A stretch of DNA of 64,000 nucleotides from Plesiocystis pacifica SIR-1 (GCF_000170895.1 NZ_ABCS01000001.1:248001-312000), one strand, 5' to 3'; shown: positions 52,992-62,541, numbered from the stretch's first letter. Notes: generated by a model not told the origin, from the sequence alone. Translations and numbers: made by a program.

Positions 52992-53873
52992 ATGCAGCGA
53001 ATTCAGTACCTTTTTGCGCTCTCCTTCGCCCTTGGACTGTCCGCGTGCGGACCCGCCAAGGTCGTCGACGACCCCGTGGGGACGGGCACGGACGAAGCCG
53101 GTGACGAGAGCACGAGCACGGACTCGGGTACGAGCACGGACACCAGTACGAGCACGGACTCCAGCTCCAGCGAGGAAGAGGACAGCGCGGACTTCATCCC
53201 GCCCGAGGACACCGGGCCGTGGGAGGACCCCTGCGACCTGTTCGAGCAAGACTGCCCCGAGGGGGAGAAGTGCGCGCCCTACTCGACCACGGGAGGCAGC
53301 TGGGACGCGACCAAGTGCGTGCCCATCCTCGGCGACCAGGCCGAGGGGGAGCCCTGCACCTACGACGGGACCGCGGCCGGGACCGACGACTGCGACGGCA
53401 CGGGCATGTGCTTCAACACCGACCAGGACGGCGCTGGGACCTGCCACAGCTTCTGCATCGGCAGCGTCGACAGCCCGACCTGCCCCGAGGTCGAGGGCTG
53501 CGGCGGGCTGAGCTGCCTGATCGGCGGCGACTCGACCGTGGCGGTGTGCGTCCCGGGTTGCGACGCGCTGGACCAGGAGAGCTGCGGCGAGGGCATGGGC
53601 TGCTACTGGGTCAACGCCAACTTCCAGTGCGTGTTCGCGGCCGACACGATCCCGACGGGCCAGCCCTGCGCCTTCGTCAACGACTGCGCCCCGGGCAACC
53701 TCTGCGTCAACGCCGAGGAGCTGCCCAGCTGCGAGGGTGATGCCTGCTGCGCCGAGTTTTGCGAGCTCGGCCTGGCCGAGAACCCTTGCTCGCAGGACGG
53801 CACGGTGTGCGTCGACGCCTTCGCCGAGGTCGAGGACATCTGCGCCGCTGGCGTGTGCATGGTCGAGCCCTGA
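52992..53873 (+). CDS. Cys-rich surface lipoprotein
   Basis: The ATG at 52992 gives a signal ending LSAC (Cys19). After a Ser/Thr/Asp linker to about residue 75, the 293-residue product has about 27 Cys in repeated short blocks such as DPCDLFEQDCPEGEKC, GTGMCFNTDQDGAGTC, CGEGMGCYWVNANFQC and APGNLCVNAEELPSC. The pattern (PC..DCPEGxKC...GxCF) is common in myxobacterial secreted proteins and implies multiple disulfides. Role unknown. The leader is AT-rich and carries an inverted repeat. Confidence 0.75.
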   Translation: MQRIQYLFALSFALGLSACGPAKVVDDPVGTGTDEAGDESTSTDSGTSTDTSTSTDSSSSEEEDSADFIPPEDTGPWEDPCDLFEQDCPEGEKCAPYSTTGGSWDATKCVPILGDQAEGEPCTYDGTAAGTDDCDGTGMCFNTDQDGAGTCHSFCIGSVDSPTCPEVEGCGGLSCLIGGDSTVAVCVPGCDALDQESCGEGMGCYWVNANFQCVFAADTIPTGQPCAFVNDCAPGNLCVNAEELPSCEGDACCAEFCELGLAENPCSQDGTVCVDAFAEVEDICAAGVCMVEP

Positions 53874-53901
53874 GCGCGATCGTGCACTACCATGGCTCGG
53901 C

Positions 53902-54588
53902 ATGGCTGAGCTGAAGACCAAGGCCAACGACGGCAGCGTCGAGGACTTCCTCGACCGGGCCACCAACGAGGAGTCGCGCGCCTTCGCCGAGGCGATCGCC
54001 GAGATCATGGCGGAGCTCACCGGCGAGCCCGGGCGGATGTGGGGCTCGAGCATCGTGGGCTTCGGCAGCTACGCCTACCGCTACCCCACGGGCAACTCCG
54101 GGGTGTGGATGCGGACCGGCTTTTCGCCGCGCAAGGCGGCGATGAGCATCTACGTGATGTCGGGCTTTGGGTCCTTCGACGCGATCATGGGGCGGCTGGG
54201 CAAGCACAAGGTCGGGAAGTCCTGCCTCTACGTCAAGCGGGCCAGCGACATCGACATGGACGTGCTGCGCGAGCTCCTCGCGGCTTCGCTCGAGAAGATG
54301 GCGCAGATGTATCCCGACGATGGGCCGGAGCAGGCGGAGTCTGCGAAGAAGAAAACGGCGAAGAAGAAGAAAGTGGCGAAGAAGAAGAAAGTGGCGAAGA
54401 AGAAGACGGCGAAGAAAAAGGTCGCCAAGAAGAAAGCGGCGAAGAAAAAGGTCGCCAAGAAGAAAGCGGCGAAGAAAAAGGTCGCCAAGAAGAAGACGGC
54501 CGCCAAGAAGAAGACGGCCGCCAAGAAGAAGACGGCCGCCAAGAAGAAGGCGACGAAGAAAAAGGCCGCGCGTCGCAAGCGAGCCTAG
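53902..54588 (+). CDS. DUF1801 domain protein with histone-like Lys/Ala tail
   Basis: Residues 1-130 are a DUF1801 domain (YdhG-like), with VEDFLDRA, RAFAEAIAEIMAELTGEP, WGSSIVGFGSYAYRYPTG, GFSPRKAAMSIYVMSGF and GKSCLYVKRASDIDMDVL. From about residue 145 to 228 the sequence is only Lys, Ala, Val, Thr and Arg in repeats (AKKKVAKKK, AAKKKTAAKKK), like eukaryotic H1 tails and bacterial AlgP or HctA-type proteins. The tail is expected to bind DNA or RNA without sequence choice. Fusion of the two is unusual. The gene overlaps the convergent P460-like gene by 4 bases. Confidence 0.88.
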   Translation: MAELKTKANDGSVEDFLDRATNEESRAFAEAIAEIMAELTGEPGRMWGSSIVGFGSYAYRYPTGNSGVWMRTGFSPRKAAMSIYVMSGFGSFDAIMGRLGKHKVGKSCLYVKRASDIDMDVLRELLAASLEKMAQMYPDDGPEQAESAKKKTAKKKKVAKKKKVAKKKTAKKKVAKKKAAKKKVAKKKAAKKKVAKKKTAAKKKTAAKKKTAAKKKATKKKAARRKRA

Positions 54589-55055
54589 GGCAGGCCGAAG
54601 GCGCGGACCTGGTCCTCGCCGGACGAGTGGCAGCCCGTACAAGTCGAGAGGTCCAGGCCCGCGTAGGCGACGGAGTCGTCCTCTTCGTACTCGGCCCAGA
54701 ACCACTCGCCGCCGCCGCGCTTTTCCATGATGGCGACGTAGCGCAGCGCCTCGGCGTCGGCGTCCTCCCAGCCGTCCTTGACGATGATCGAGCCCTCGGG
54801 CCAGGCGCTGAGGGGCTCGCCGGCTTCGATGGCCTCGCTGACGACCTCGTTGACGTAGATGTCGACGAAGCCGCCGTGGGGCCCAAAGCCGGGCTGCTGC
54901 GGGTCGGGCCAGCCCGGGGCGCGGGCGTAGTTCGAGCGGTAGTCGTCGTCGCGGACCTGCTCGAGCAGATCCTCGGCCTGGCCGCGGCTGCAGCCGAGGG
55001 CGGTCGAGAGCGCGGCGAGGAGGGAGAGGAGCAGGGCCGGGGCGAGCGGGCGCAT
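54585..55055 (-). CDS. Cytochrome P460-like haem lipoprotein
   Basis: The ATG at 55055 gives a signal ending TALGC (Cys22). The 156-residue product has the cytochrome P460/c'-beta pattern: FVDIYVNEVVSEAI, WPEGSIIVKDGWEDAD, YVAIMEKRGGGEWFWAEYE and a C-terminal haem motif CTGCH followed by DQVRAFGLP. P460 proteins act on hydroxylamine or bind nitric oxide; here the cross-linking Lys cannot be placed by eye, so it may be the simpler NO-binding form. It lies 35 bases downstream of the cyclase gene on the same strand. Confidence 0.8.
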   Translation of the reverse strand: MRPLAPALLLSLLAALSTALGCSRGQAEDLLEQVRDDDYRSNYARAPGWPDPQQPGFGPHGGFVDIYVNEVVSEAIEAGEPLSAWPEGSIIVKDGWEDADAEALRYVAIMEKRGGGEWFWAEYEEDDSVAYAGLDLSTCTGCHSSGEDQVRAFGLP

Positions 55056-55090
55056 GAAGGGCTTATGCCACGGCGGCGCCGAGGTTACGG

Positions 55091-57289
55091 CTATTTTCGG
55101 GTCAAGATGGTGACGCCGGTCCAGGCGACCGGGGGCGAGTCGATGTGGCCCTGGCAGCGCTCGGTGTACAGGCGCGCCGGGGCGTCCTCGGGGACCTCGT
55201 CGAGGTGGCGGCGGAAGGCGGCGAGGGCGTCCTCGAAGCGGCCCTCTCGGTACAGGGCGAGGGCGGCGGCGAAGGCCTCGCGGGTCGCCCACCTGCGCTC
55301 GGCCTGGACCTCGGGGAGGCCGTCGAGGACCTCGTAGAGGCGGATGGCCTCGGTCTTGCCCTTGGCGACGACGCGGTCGAGCTCGCGGATGCGGAACTCG
55401 TCGAGGCTCTCGATGCGCCGGTAGGTCGCCTCCGAGATCAGCAAGGGCGTGCCGTACATCTTGGTCATGCCCTCGACGCGGCTCGCGGTGTTGACGGGGT
55501 CGCCGATCACCCCGGAGTCGAGGCGATCGAGGCCGCCGATGGTCCCGAGCATGAGCGAGCCCGAGTGCACGCCGATGCCCGCGCGGATCTCCATGTTGGG
55601 CACGTGGCCCTGCTCGGCGTTGAACTGCTCGAGGCTGCGCATCATCGCGATGGCCGAGCGCAGGGTCTCGTCGCCCCCGCCGTAGTAGAGCGCCAGGTAG
55701 GCGTCGCCGAGGTAGCTGTTGACGAAGCCCTTGTGCTTGCGGATCTGCGGCTCCATGTACGACAGGTAGTCGTTGATGAACGCGAAGGCCTGCTCGGGCT
55801 CGAGCGACTCGATGATGGTCGTGAAGCTGCGCAGGTCGCAAAACAGCACGTCCATCACCTGCCCGGCGTTGTCGCCCCGGTCGACGTCGCGGATGCTGGT
55901 GCGGTCGAGGAGGTGGAGGAACTCGTAGGGCACGAAGCGCTCGACGGCCTTGTTGGTGGCCTCGAGGTCGCGGTTGGTCACGGTCAGGTCCTTCGAGAGC
56001 TGCTCGATGACCGTGTAGGACTGGGCGAAGGAGCGCGCGAGCTGGGCGGCCTCGATGAGCACCACGCCGACGAAGGCCGGCTGGGTCAGCTCGAAGGGGG
56101 TCGGCAGCAGGCCCCGGGCCCGGGCGATGTCGTGGACCAGGGCGAGCAGGAAGGCGAGCATCGCCGCGAGCAGGCCGCGGGAGCCAAAGCGGCGGGCGAG
56201 CACGGCCCGGACCACGACGATCAGCACCCAGACGATGGCGAAGGCGGCGAAGGCCTGGAGCGGGGTGACCGTGACCATGGACCAGCGCGCCGGACCCAAG
56301 CCGAGGGCGAGGGCGGCGAGGCCCCCGAGGCCGAGCAGGCCGTAGCTCAGGGGCGGGTAGTCCTCCTGGTGGTAGAGGCGGGTGACCGTGAGCACGCCGA
56401 GGCCGACGGCGGCCCAGCTGGTCGCGTACTCGAGGCTGATGCGCGCGGCCCAGGGCAGCCCCGGCCAGATCACCGTCAGCGGCATGCCGTCCCCAGCCAC
56501 GCTCGTGCGCAGGGCGCAGGCGAGGGCGAACAGACCAAAGTACATGCGGAACACGCCCCGCCGCCGGGTCGCGTAGAACAGCAAGAAGGCGCAGCCGACC
56601 ACGAACATGGTCGTCATGGTCAGGGTCTCGTAGAGCACCCAGCCGGTGTGGTGGCGGCTGACGTCGGCGTAGTTGCCGAGCAGCCAGTCCCGCCGCAGCC
56701 CACCCTGGCGGTGATCTCGGTTGGCGATCTGCACGACGATCTCGACGCTGTCCGCGTCGGGGAAGGCGTGCAGGGCGTTGGGCGAGGCGGGCTCGATGGC
56801 CTCGAGCTCGGTGGAGACCGTACCCGCGCCGCGTTGCTCGCGGCCGTTGAACCACAGCCGGTGTGCGGTCGAGGTCCCGCGCGTGCGCAGCAACATGGCG
56901 CCGCGCTCGGGGGGCAAGAGCACGCGCAGTCGGGCGGTCGCGGCTCCGGCCTCGCCCACGGGGGCGCCGTCGATCTCGACGCCGTTCCACGCTCCGGGCA
57001 CCGCGTAGGGCGTCCACGCCTCCCGGGCTCCGGCCGTCTCGGGCTCGAGGAGCTCACCCCACGCGAGCTGCCACTGGCCCGCGAGCGGAACGGGGCCGTC
57101 GGCGTCGAAGTCCCAGCCGCGCAGATCCAGGACCCCGTCGATCGCGCGCGGCGGCTCGATCGGGATCAGGCTGCTGCGACAGCCGACCAGGAAGACGGCG
57201 AACAGGCACGCGAACACCAAGCCCAGCAGGGGCCACGGGCGGCGGCGGATCGACGCGGCGCCGGTCAAGACTCGAGACACGTCCTCCAA
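55091..57289 (-). CDS. Membrane class III adenylate/guanylate cyclase with 7TM sensor
   Basis: The 732-residue protein has an N-terminal TM/signal, a periplasmic beta-sandwich (about residues 45-200; LRGWDFDADGPVPLAGQW is typical of 7TMR-DISM extracellular domains), seven TM helices (about 215-425) and a short coiled coil. A class III cyclase domain follows (about 460-640) with MDVLFCDLRSFTT and YLGDAYLALYYGG as the metal-binding Asp pair and VIGDPVNTASRVEG with the transition-state Asn and Arg. A TPR-like end closes the protein. It should make cAMP or cGMP in the cytoplasm in response to an external ligand, perhaps a carbohydrate. Nucleotide choice is uncertain. Confidence 0.87.
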   Translation of the reverse strand: MEDVSRVLTGAASIRRRPWPLLGLVFACLFAVFLVGCRSSLIPIEPPRAIDGVLDLRGWDFDADGPVPLAGQWQLAWGELLEPETAGAREAWTPYAVPGAWNGVEIDGAPVGEAGAATARLRVLLPPERGAMLLRTRGTSTAHRLWFNGREQRGAGTVSTELEAIEPASPNALHAFPDADSVEIVVQIANRDHRQGGLRRDWLLGNYADVSRHHTGWVLYETLTMTTMFVVGCAFLLFYATRRRGVFRMYFGLFALACALRTSVAGDGMPLTVIWPGLPWAARISLEYATSWAAVGLGVLTVTRLYHQEDYPPLSYGLLGLGGLAALALGLGPARWSMVTVTPLQAFAAFAIVWVLIVVVRAVLARRFGSRGLLAAMLAFLLALVHDIARARGLLPTPFELTQPAFVGVVLIEAAQLARSFAQSYTVIEQLSKDLTVTNRDLEATNKAVERFVPYEFLHLLDRTSIRDVDRGDNAGQVMDVLFCDLRSFTTIIESLEPEQAFAFINDYLSYMEPQIRKHKGFVNSYLGDAYLALYYGGGDETLRSAIAMMRSLEQFNAEQGHVPNMEIRAGIGVHSGSLMLGTIGGLDRLDSGVIGDPVNTASRVEGMTKMYGTPLLISEATYRRIESLDEFRIRELDRVVAKGKTEAIRLYEVLDGLPEVQAERRWATREAFAAALALYREGRFEDALAAFRRHLDEVPEDAPARLYTERCQGHIDSPPVAWTGVTILTRK

Positions 57290-57405
57290 TCCACGGAGCG
57301 CTCATGTTCGCCCCAGACTCCGAGGTGGGCAACGGCTAATATCGCAGTCCCTGGACGGGCGGTCACAGCCCCGCTGGGGGCTGTGGCCGGTGGCGGCGGT
57401 CTACC

Positions 57406-60345
57406 ATGGCCAGGATGTCGGGTGCGGGTGAAGAGTCGACCTGGGATCCCACGGGCGCGACCTTGCCGGGGGCGCTCGAGGGTTCGGGTCCATCGCTTCG
57501 CTCCGCGCCCCAGGCGGGCGAGGGCGACACGCCGCGGCCTGGGACCGTCATCGATCGTTACGTCGTCCTCGCCTTCCTCGGCGCCGGCGCGATGGGGCTC
57601 GTGCTCGCGGCCTACGACCCCGAGCTCGACCGCCGGATCGCGCTCAAGCTGCTCAAGACGCCGCGCTGGCTCGACGAGCCGGGTCGCAACGCCCGGGCCC
57701 AGGTCCGGCTGCGGCGCGAGGCCCAAGCCCTCGCGCGCCTGGGTCACCCCAACGTCGTGACCATCTACGACGTCGGGGTCCACGAAGGGCAGCTCTACAT
57801 CGCCATGGAGTTCGTCGCCGGTCAGACCCTCGGCGCGTGGATGGCCGGGGCGGGGGAGGGCCAGCGCCGGCCCTGGGCCGAGGTCTCGAAGGTGTTCGAG
57901 GCCGCCGGTCGAGGGCTCGCGGCGGCCCACGGCGCGGGCCTCATCCACCGCGACTTCAAGCCCGAGAACGTGATGATCGGCGAGGACGGGCGGGTTCGGG
58001 TCATGGACTTCGGCCTGGCTCGGGCGGCCCTCGACGGCAGCCTCGACGGATCCGAGGGCTCGCGGGAGTGGCTGGAGACCAACTCGGATCTGCTGCGCTC
58101 GCCAGGGCCGGATGCAGCCGCGCCGCTCCAGGCCGCGGGGGACGGGACCATGAGCGAGAGCCAGACCCTGCGGGACCCCGGCGGCACGGGAGGCTCGGGC
58201 GCCGACCCGGCCCTGGACAGCGGCTCTGCGCCCTTGCTGGCCCACCCGCTGACGCAAACGGGCGCGGTCATGGGGACGCCGGCCTACATGCCGCCCGAGC
58301 AATTCGGGGGCGAGCCCGCCGACGCGCGCAGCGATCAGTTCAGCTTTTGCGTCGCGCTCTACGAGGCCCTCTACGGCGAGCGCCCCTTCCGGGCGACGAC
58401 CCTGCCGGAGCTCGTCGGCGTCGTCGAGAGCGGGCAGGTCGCGGCTGCGCCCAAGGGCTCGGCGGTGCCGCCCTGGCTGCGGCGCGTGCTCGTTCGGGGC
58501 CTGCAGCCCGACCCCGACGCGCGATGGCCCGACATGGACGCGCTCTTGGACGCCCTCGCCGACGACCCGCGTCAGCGCCGTCGACGGTGGCTGCGGACCG
58601 CGGGGCTGGGGACGGCGGCGGTGCTCGGCGGGGTGCTGGTGGCTCGGATGACCGCGCCGGCCAGCATTCAGCTCGGGGAGCTCGGCGCGTTGACGGACCC
58701 GCGGGCGCAGTCGCTGGTCTGCCAGGACATGGCGCGGCACCTCGACGGCGTCTGGAGCGAGGCCGAGCGCGGGCGCGTGCGCGAGGCGGTCACCCGAGCC
58801 GAGCTGGTCTACGCCGAGGACACCGCCGAGCGCGTGGTCGCGGCCCTCGACGACTACACCGCGGCTTGGGTCGAGGCGCGCACCGAGGCTTGCGTCGCGA
58901 GCGCGACGGGGGAGCAGTCCGGGGCGCTGCTCGATCGCCGCATGGCTTGCCTCGACGAGCGCCTGCACCAGGTCGACGCGATGGTCGAGGTGTTCGCGTC
59001 GGCCGACGCGGGCGTGGTCGAGCGGGCCAACCGGGCGATCGCGGGCTTGTCGAGGGTCGCAGACTGCGGCGATCGGGAGGCGCTGTCCCGGGTCGAGGCC
59101 GAGCGCGGGCGCGTCGACGATCCGGCCGTGGCCGAGCGGGTCGAGGCCCTCGAGTCCCGGCGCATCGAGGCCGCGGTGCTGCGGATGACGGGGCGCTACG
59201 AGCAGGGCCTGCGCGCCACGGAGGCCCTGGTCACCGAGGCGGAGGCCCTGGGCGAGGCCCGGCTCGAGGCTCGGCTGTGGCTGGAGCTCGGCCTGCAGCA
59301 GGCCCGCGGCGCCAAGCCCGAGGAGGCCCTCGACGCGCTCACTCGGGCTTACCGTGAGGCCGTGGCCGAGCGCATGCCGGGGACGGCCTCGCGCGCGGCC
59401 ACGCAGATCGTGTTTCTTCACGTCGAGCAGCTGCGCCAGATCGACGCGGCCGAGGCCTGGCTCGTCCACGCCGAGCCCCTCGCCGAGGCCAGCGGCGACC
59501 CGGGGCGGCGGGCGGACTTCCACACCAGCGCGGGCGTGGTCGCGCTGCGCCAGGGCCACTACGCCGACGCCGAGGCCCACCACCGCGAGGCCGTGGCGCT
59601 GTTTGGGCGCGAGCGCGGGGAGGACAGCCTCGCCGTCGCGGACGCGCTGATCAACGTGGCCGTGGCCGTCGATCAGCGCGGCGGCGCCCAGGAGGCCCGG
59701 GCCCTCCAGCTGCGCGCCCTCGCCATCCTCGAGCGCGAGTTCGGCACGCGCCACCCCCGGCTGATCACGACCTTGTCGAACATGGGCATCGTGGCCAAGA
59801 ACCTCGGGGACTTGGCCGCGGCCGAGGGGCACTACCGCCAGGCCATCGCGATCATCGAGGACAACCACGGCGAGGAGCACTGGACGCTGATCTCTCCGCT
59901 GGTCAACTACTCGACCCTGTCCGTGCTGCAGGGCGAGCCCGAGCGCGCCGAGCAGCAGGCGCGTCGGGCCCTCGCGCTGATCGAGGGGAGCTACGGCCCG
60001 GACCACCCCATCGCCGCGTACGCGCTGACGGGCATCGGCGAGGCCCTCGTCGCCGCGGGAGACGGCGGCGCGGCGCTCGAGCCCCTCGAGCGCGCCTTGA
60101 CGCTGCGCACCACCCACCCCGGCGATCCCACGGACCTGGCCCAGACGGGCTTCGCCCTCGCGCAGGCGCTGGTCCTGGCGGGGAGGGGTCGCTCGCGGGC
60201 GGGGTCGCTCGCGGCGTCGGCCCGGGGGGCCTTCGAGGCCGCGGGCGAGGGCTCGGAGAGGCAGCTCGAGGCCGTGCGTGCGTGGCAGGTGGAGACGGGC
60301 CTGCTAGACGCAGCGGCGCCCACGGGCCGACCATGGTCGAGATGA
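57406..60345 (+). CDS. Active Ser/Thr protein kinase with TPR domain
   Basis: The 979-residue protein has a Hanks-type kinase (about residues 50-395) with GAGAMG loop, catalytic Lys81 in IALKLL, HRDFKPEN (Asp183), MDFGLA and TPAYMPPEQFGG. A proline/glycine-rich insertion of about 60 residues lies before the APE region. One TM helix (about 402-420) separates it from an extracytoplasmic-type region of TPR repeats (about 560-970), such as RRADFHTSAGVVALRQGHY. This is the classic myxobacterial kinase-TPR layout. The stop overlaps the start of a gamma-glutamyltransferase gene (ATGA). Starts at 57406 or 57415 are both possible. Confidence 0.9.
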   Translation: MARMSGAGEESTWDPTGATLPGALEGSGPSLRSAPQAGEGDTPRPGTVIDRYVVLAFLGAGAMGLVLAAYDPELDRRIALKLLKTPRWLDEPGRNARAQVRLRREAQALARLGHPNVVTIYDVGVHEGQLYIAMEFVAGQTLGAWMAGAGEGQRRPWAEVSKVFEAAGRGLAAAHGAGLIHRDFKPENVMIGEDGRVRVMDFGLARAALDGSLDGSEGSREWLETNSDLLRSPGPDAAAPLQAAGDGTMSESQTLRDPGGTGGSGADPALDSGSAPLLAHPLTQTGAVMGTPAYMPPEQFGGEPADARSDQFSFCVALYEALYGERPFRATTLPELVGVVESGQVAAAPKGSAVPPWLRRVLVRGLQPDPDARWPDMDALLDALADDPRQRRRRWLRTAGLGTAAVLGGVLVARMTAPASIQLGELGALTDPRAQSLVCQDMARHLDGVWSEAERGRVREAVTRAELVYAEDTAERVVAALDDYTAAWVEARTEACVASATGEQSGALLDRRMACLDERLHQVDAMVEVFASADAGVVERANRAIAGLSRVADCGDREALSRVEAERGRVDDPAVAERVEALESRRIEAAVLRMTGRYEQGLRATEALVTEAEALGEARLEARLWLELGLQQARGAKPEEALDALTRAYREAVAERMPGTASRAATQIVFLHVEQLRQIDAAEAWLVHAEPLAEASGDPGRRADFHTSAGVVALRQGHYADAEAHHREAVALFGRERGEDSLAVADALINVAVAVDQRGGAQEARALQLRALAILEREFGTRHPRLITTLSNMGIVAKNLGDLAAAEGHYRQAIAIIEDNHGEEHWTLISPLVNYSTLSVLQGEPERAEQQARRALALIEGSYGPDHPIAAYALTGIGEALVAAGDGGAALEPLERALTLRTTHPGDPTDLAQTGFALAQALVLAGRGRSRAGSLAASARGAFEAAGEGSERQLEAVRAWQVETGLLDAAAPTGRPWSR

Positions 60346-62192
60346 CGGTCGCGCGCTGGTGGTGCTTGCTCGGTCTACTCTCGCTCTCGATGGGCGCGTG
60401 CGATCGAGGTCGAGCGGAACCCGAGGCGCCCGCTCGGTCCGAAGCCGCGACGACCGAGGCGGTCGAGCCCGCGCAGGCCGAGCCGCCGCCCAGGCTCGCC
60501 GAGACCCTCGGCGGCGGCGATCGCCTCGTCGGGGCGAACTACGCCCGCAGCCCCGTGCACGCGGTCCACGGCATGGCCGCGACGGCCCACCCCCTGGCGA
60601 CCAAGGCCGCCGTCGACATCCTCGAGGCGGGGGGCAGCGCCGTCGATGCGGCCATCGCCGCGAACGCGGTCCTCGGCGTCGTCGAGCCCACGGGCAACGG
60701 CATCGGCGGGGACCTGTTTGCGATCGTCTGGGACCCAAAGACCAAGGCCGTGGTCGGCTACAACGGCTCCGGCCGCTCGCCCAAGGGCCGCAGCCTCGAG
60801 CAGCTCCGCGCCAAGCTGGGCGAGCGCGACTCCATCCCCGCCTACGGGAGCTTGCCGGTGACGGTCCCCGGCACCGTCGACGGCTGGTTCGCCCTCCACG
60901 AACGCTACGGCCGCCTCGACATGGCGCAGGTGCTGGCCCCGGCCATCGAGGCGGCGCGCGAGGGCTTCGCCATGGCGCCGGTCATCGCCATGTACTGGGG
61001 CGCCAACATGGCGCGCTTCGAGGCCCACCTGGCCGAGCACCCGGGGAGCATCGAGGAGCTCGACAACGCCCGGGCGACCTACCTCGTCGACGGCGAGGCG
61101 CCCGTGGCCGGGCAGGTGTTCCGCAACCCGGATCTGGCCCAGACCCTCGAGGGCATCGCGGCCGGCGGCCGGGAGGTCTTTTACTCCGGCGCGACCGCGG
61201 CGACGATCGACGCCTACATGAAGCGCATCGGCGGGGACCTGCGCGCCGAGGACCTCGCGGCGCACCGCGGCGAGTGGGTCTCGCCGGGCCACGTCAACTA
61301 CCGCGGCTGCGAGGTCTACGAGCTCCCGCCCAACGGCCAGGGCTACGCGGCGCTCCAGATGCTGCAGATCCTCGAGCAGGTCGAGCTCGGCGCGCTCGAT
61401 CGCGGCGGGGCCGAGCTGCTCCACTACCTCATCGAGGCCAAGCGCCTGGCCTTCGAGGACATGGCCCGCTACTACGCCGACCCCGAGTTCTCGCCCGCGC
61501 CCCTCGAGGCCCTGCTGTCCGACGCCTACGCCCGCGAGCGCTTCGCCCTCATCGATCCCCAGCGCGCCTCGACCAGCTTCGACGCGGGCGAGCCCAAGCT
61601 CGAGGGCCCCGGCGACACGACCTACCTGAGCGTCGCCGACGAGGCCGGCATGATGGTCTCGCTGATCCAGTCGAACTACCGCGGCATGGGCTCGGGCCTG
61701 GTCCCCGACGGCCTCGGCTTCATGCTCCAAGATCGCGGCCAGCTCTTCGCCCTCGAGCCGGGCCACGCCAACGTCTACGCCCCCGGCAAGCGGCCCTTCC
61801 ACACCATCATCCCCGCCTTCGTGACCAAGGACGGCGAGCCGTGGCTGAGCTTTGGGGTGATGGGCGGGGCGATGCAGCCCCAGGGGCACGTGCAGGTGCT
61901 GATCAACCTGATCGACTTCGGCATGAACCTGCAAGAGGCTGGGGACGCGGCCCGGGTGCGCCACGAAGGCGGGCGCCAGCCGACCGGGGCCGAGGGCGAG
62001 CTCCTCGGTCGGGTGCACGTCGAGTCGGGCATCCCCGCCGCGACCGTCGAGGGGCTGCGGGCTCGGGGCCACGTCGTGGTCGTGAAGCCGGGCGGCTTCG
62101 GCGGGTACCAGGCGGTGATGCGCGACGCGGAGCGGGGGACCTACGTGGGCGCCACGGAGATGCGCAAGGACGGCCTCGCGCTGGGCTACTAG
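60342..62192 (+). CDS. ggt: Gamma-glutamyltransferase-like exported lipoprotein
   Basis: I choose the ATG at 60342, which overlaps the kinase stop (ATGA). The product has a signal ending SMGAC and a Glu/Ala/Pro linker. The enzyme region has AVDAAIAANAVLGVVEPTGNGIGGD (large-subunit start), HYLIEAKRLAFEDMARYY and the self-cleavage site before Thr426 in GDTTYLSV, where the nucleophile Thr is exposed after processing. The SGxG-type residues MGSGLVPDGLGFMLQD follow. It transfers or hydrolyses gamma-glutamyl groups, for example of glutathione, outside the inner membrane. His is replaced by Tyr after the TT pair, as in some cephalosporin acylase-like members. Coupling with the kinase suggests shared regulation. 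Confidence 0.87.
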   Translation: MTVARWWCLLGLLSLSMGACDRGRAEPEAPARSEAATTEAVEPAQAEPPPRLAETLGGGDRLVGANYARSPVHAVHGMAATAHPLATKAAVDILEAGGSAVDAAIAANAVLGVVEPTGNGIGGDLFAIVWDPKTKAVVGYNGSGRSPKGRSLEQLRAKLGERDSIPAYGSLPVTVPGTVDGWFALHERYGRLDMAQVLAPAIEAAREGFAMAPVIAMYWGANMARFEAHLAEHPGSIEELDNARATYLVDGEAPVAGQVFRNPDLAQTLEGIAAGGREVFYSGATAATIDAYMKRIGGDLRAEDLAAHRGEWVSPGHVNYRGCEVYELPPNGQGYAALQMLQILEQVELGALDRGGAELLHYLIEAKRLAFEDMARYYADPEFSPAPLEALLSDAYARERFALIDPQRASTSFDAGEPKLEGPGDTTYLSVADEAGMMVSLIQSNYRGMGSGLVPDGLGFMLQDRGQLFALEPGHANVYAPGKRPFHTIIPAFVTKDGEPWLSFGVMGGAMQPQGHVQVLINLIDFGMNLQEAGDAARVRHEGGRQPTGAEGELLGRVHVESGIPAATVEGLRARGHVVVVKPGGFGGYQAVMRDAERGTYVGATEMRKDGLALGY

Positions 62193-62541
62193 CAAGCTTG
62201 TCACCCCGGGCCGAGCGCAAACCCGGGGGCCGCCCCGAGGACCCGCGGCCCAGACCGTCCGGTCAAACGCGGGCGGCGGTCACACCGCCCAACGGAAGGC
62301 TAACGGAAGGCCCGCGGAAGAACGGGTCTGAGCGGTGTCAGACGGGTGTGCGTGCTTTGTTGCGGGTCGTGCTCGGGACGGATCAAAAAACCATCTCGAG
62401 CTGGGCATCTTCAGGGGGTGGAGAAATTGCCCCTTCGAGGGTGGTCGACTCCGGAGCGGAACGTTTGGATCAAAAAAACCTTTTCCGTTTCCTGACAGAT
62501 TCAGCGTGCTAGACCATTAGCCAATCCAGGGGGGATACCGG
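62193..62541. other. Intergenic region before the last gene
   Basis: A 349-base gap with a small hairpin (GTCTGA/TCAGAC, 62326-62343) after the transferase gene and two near-identical GGATCAAAAAA motifs (about 62382 and 62468) in the AT-richer second half. The promoter of the last gene probably lies in that part; no gene seen. Confidence 0.45.

Noticed and set aside
57265..60117. A 950-codon minus-strand open frame opposite the Ser/Thr kinase
   Set aside because: Antisense to a kinase with all catalytic motifs; the translated sequence has no recognisable fold.
62380..62520. A sigma-54 type promoter before the last gene
   Set aside because: The GG and GC dinucleotides at the needed 10-base spacing could not be found together with flanking TGGCA/TTGC sequence.
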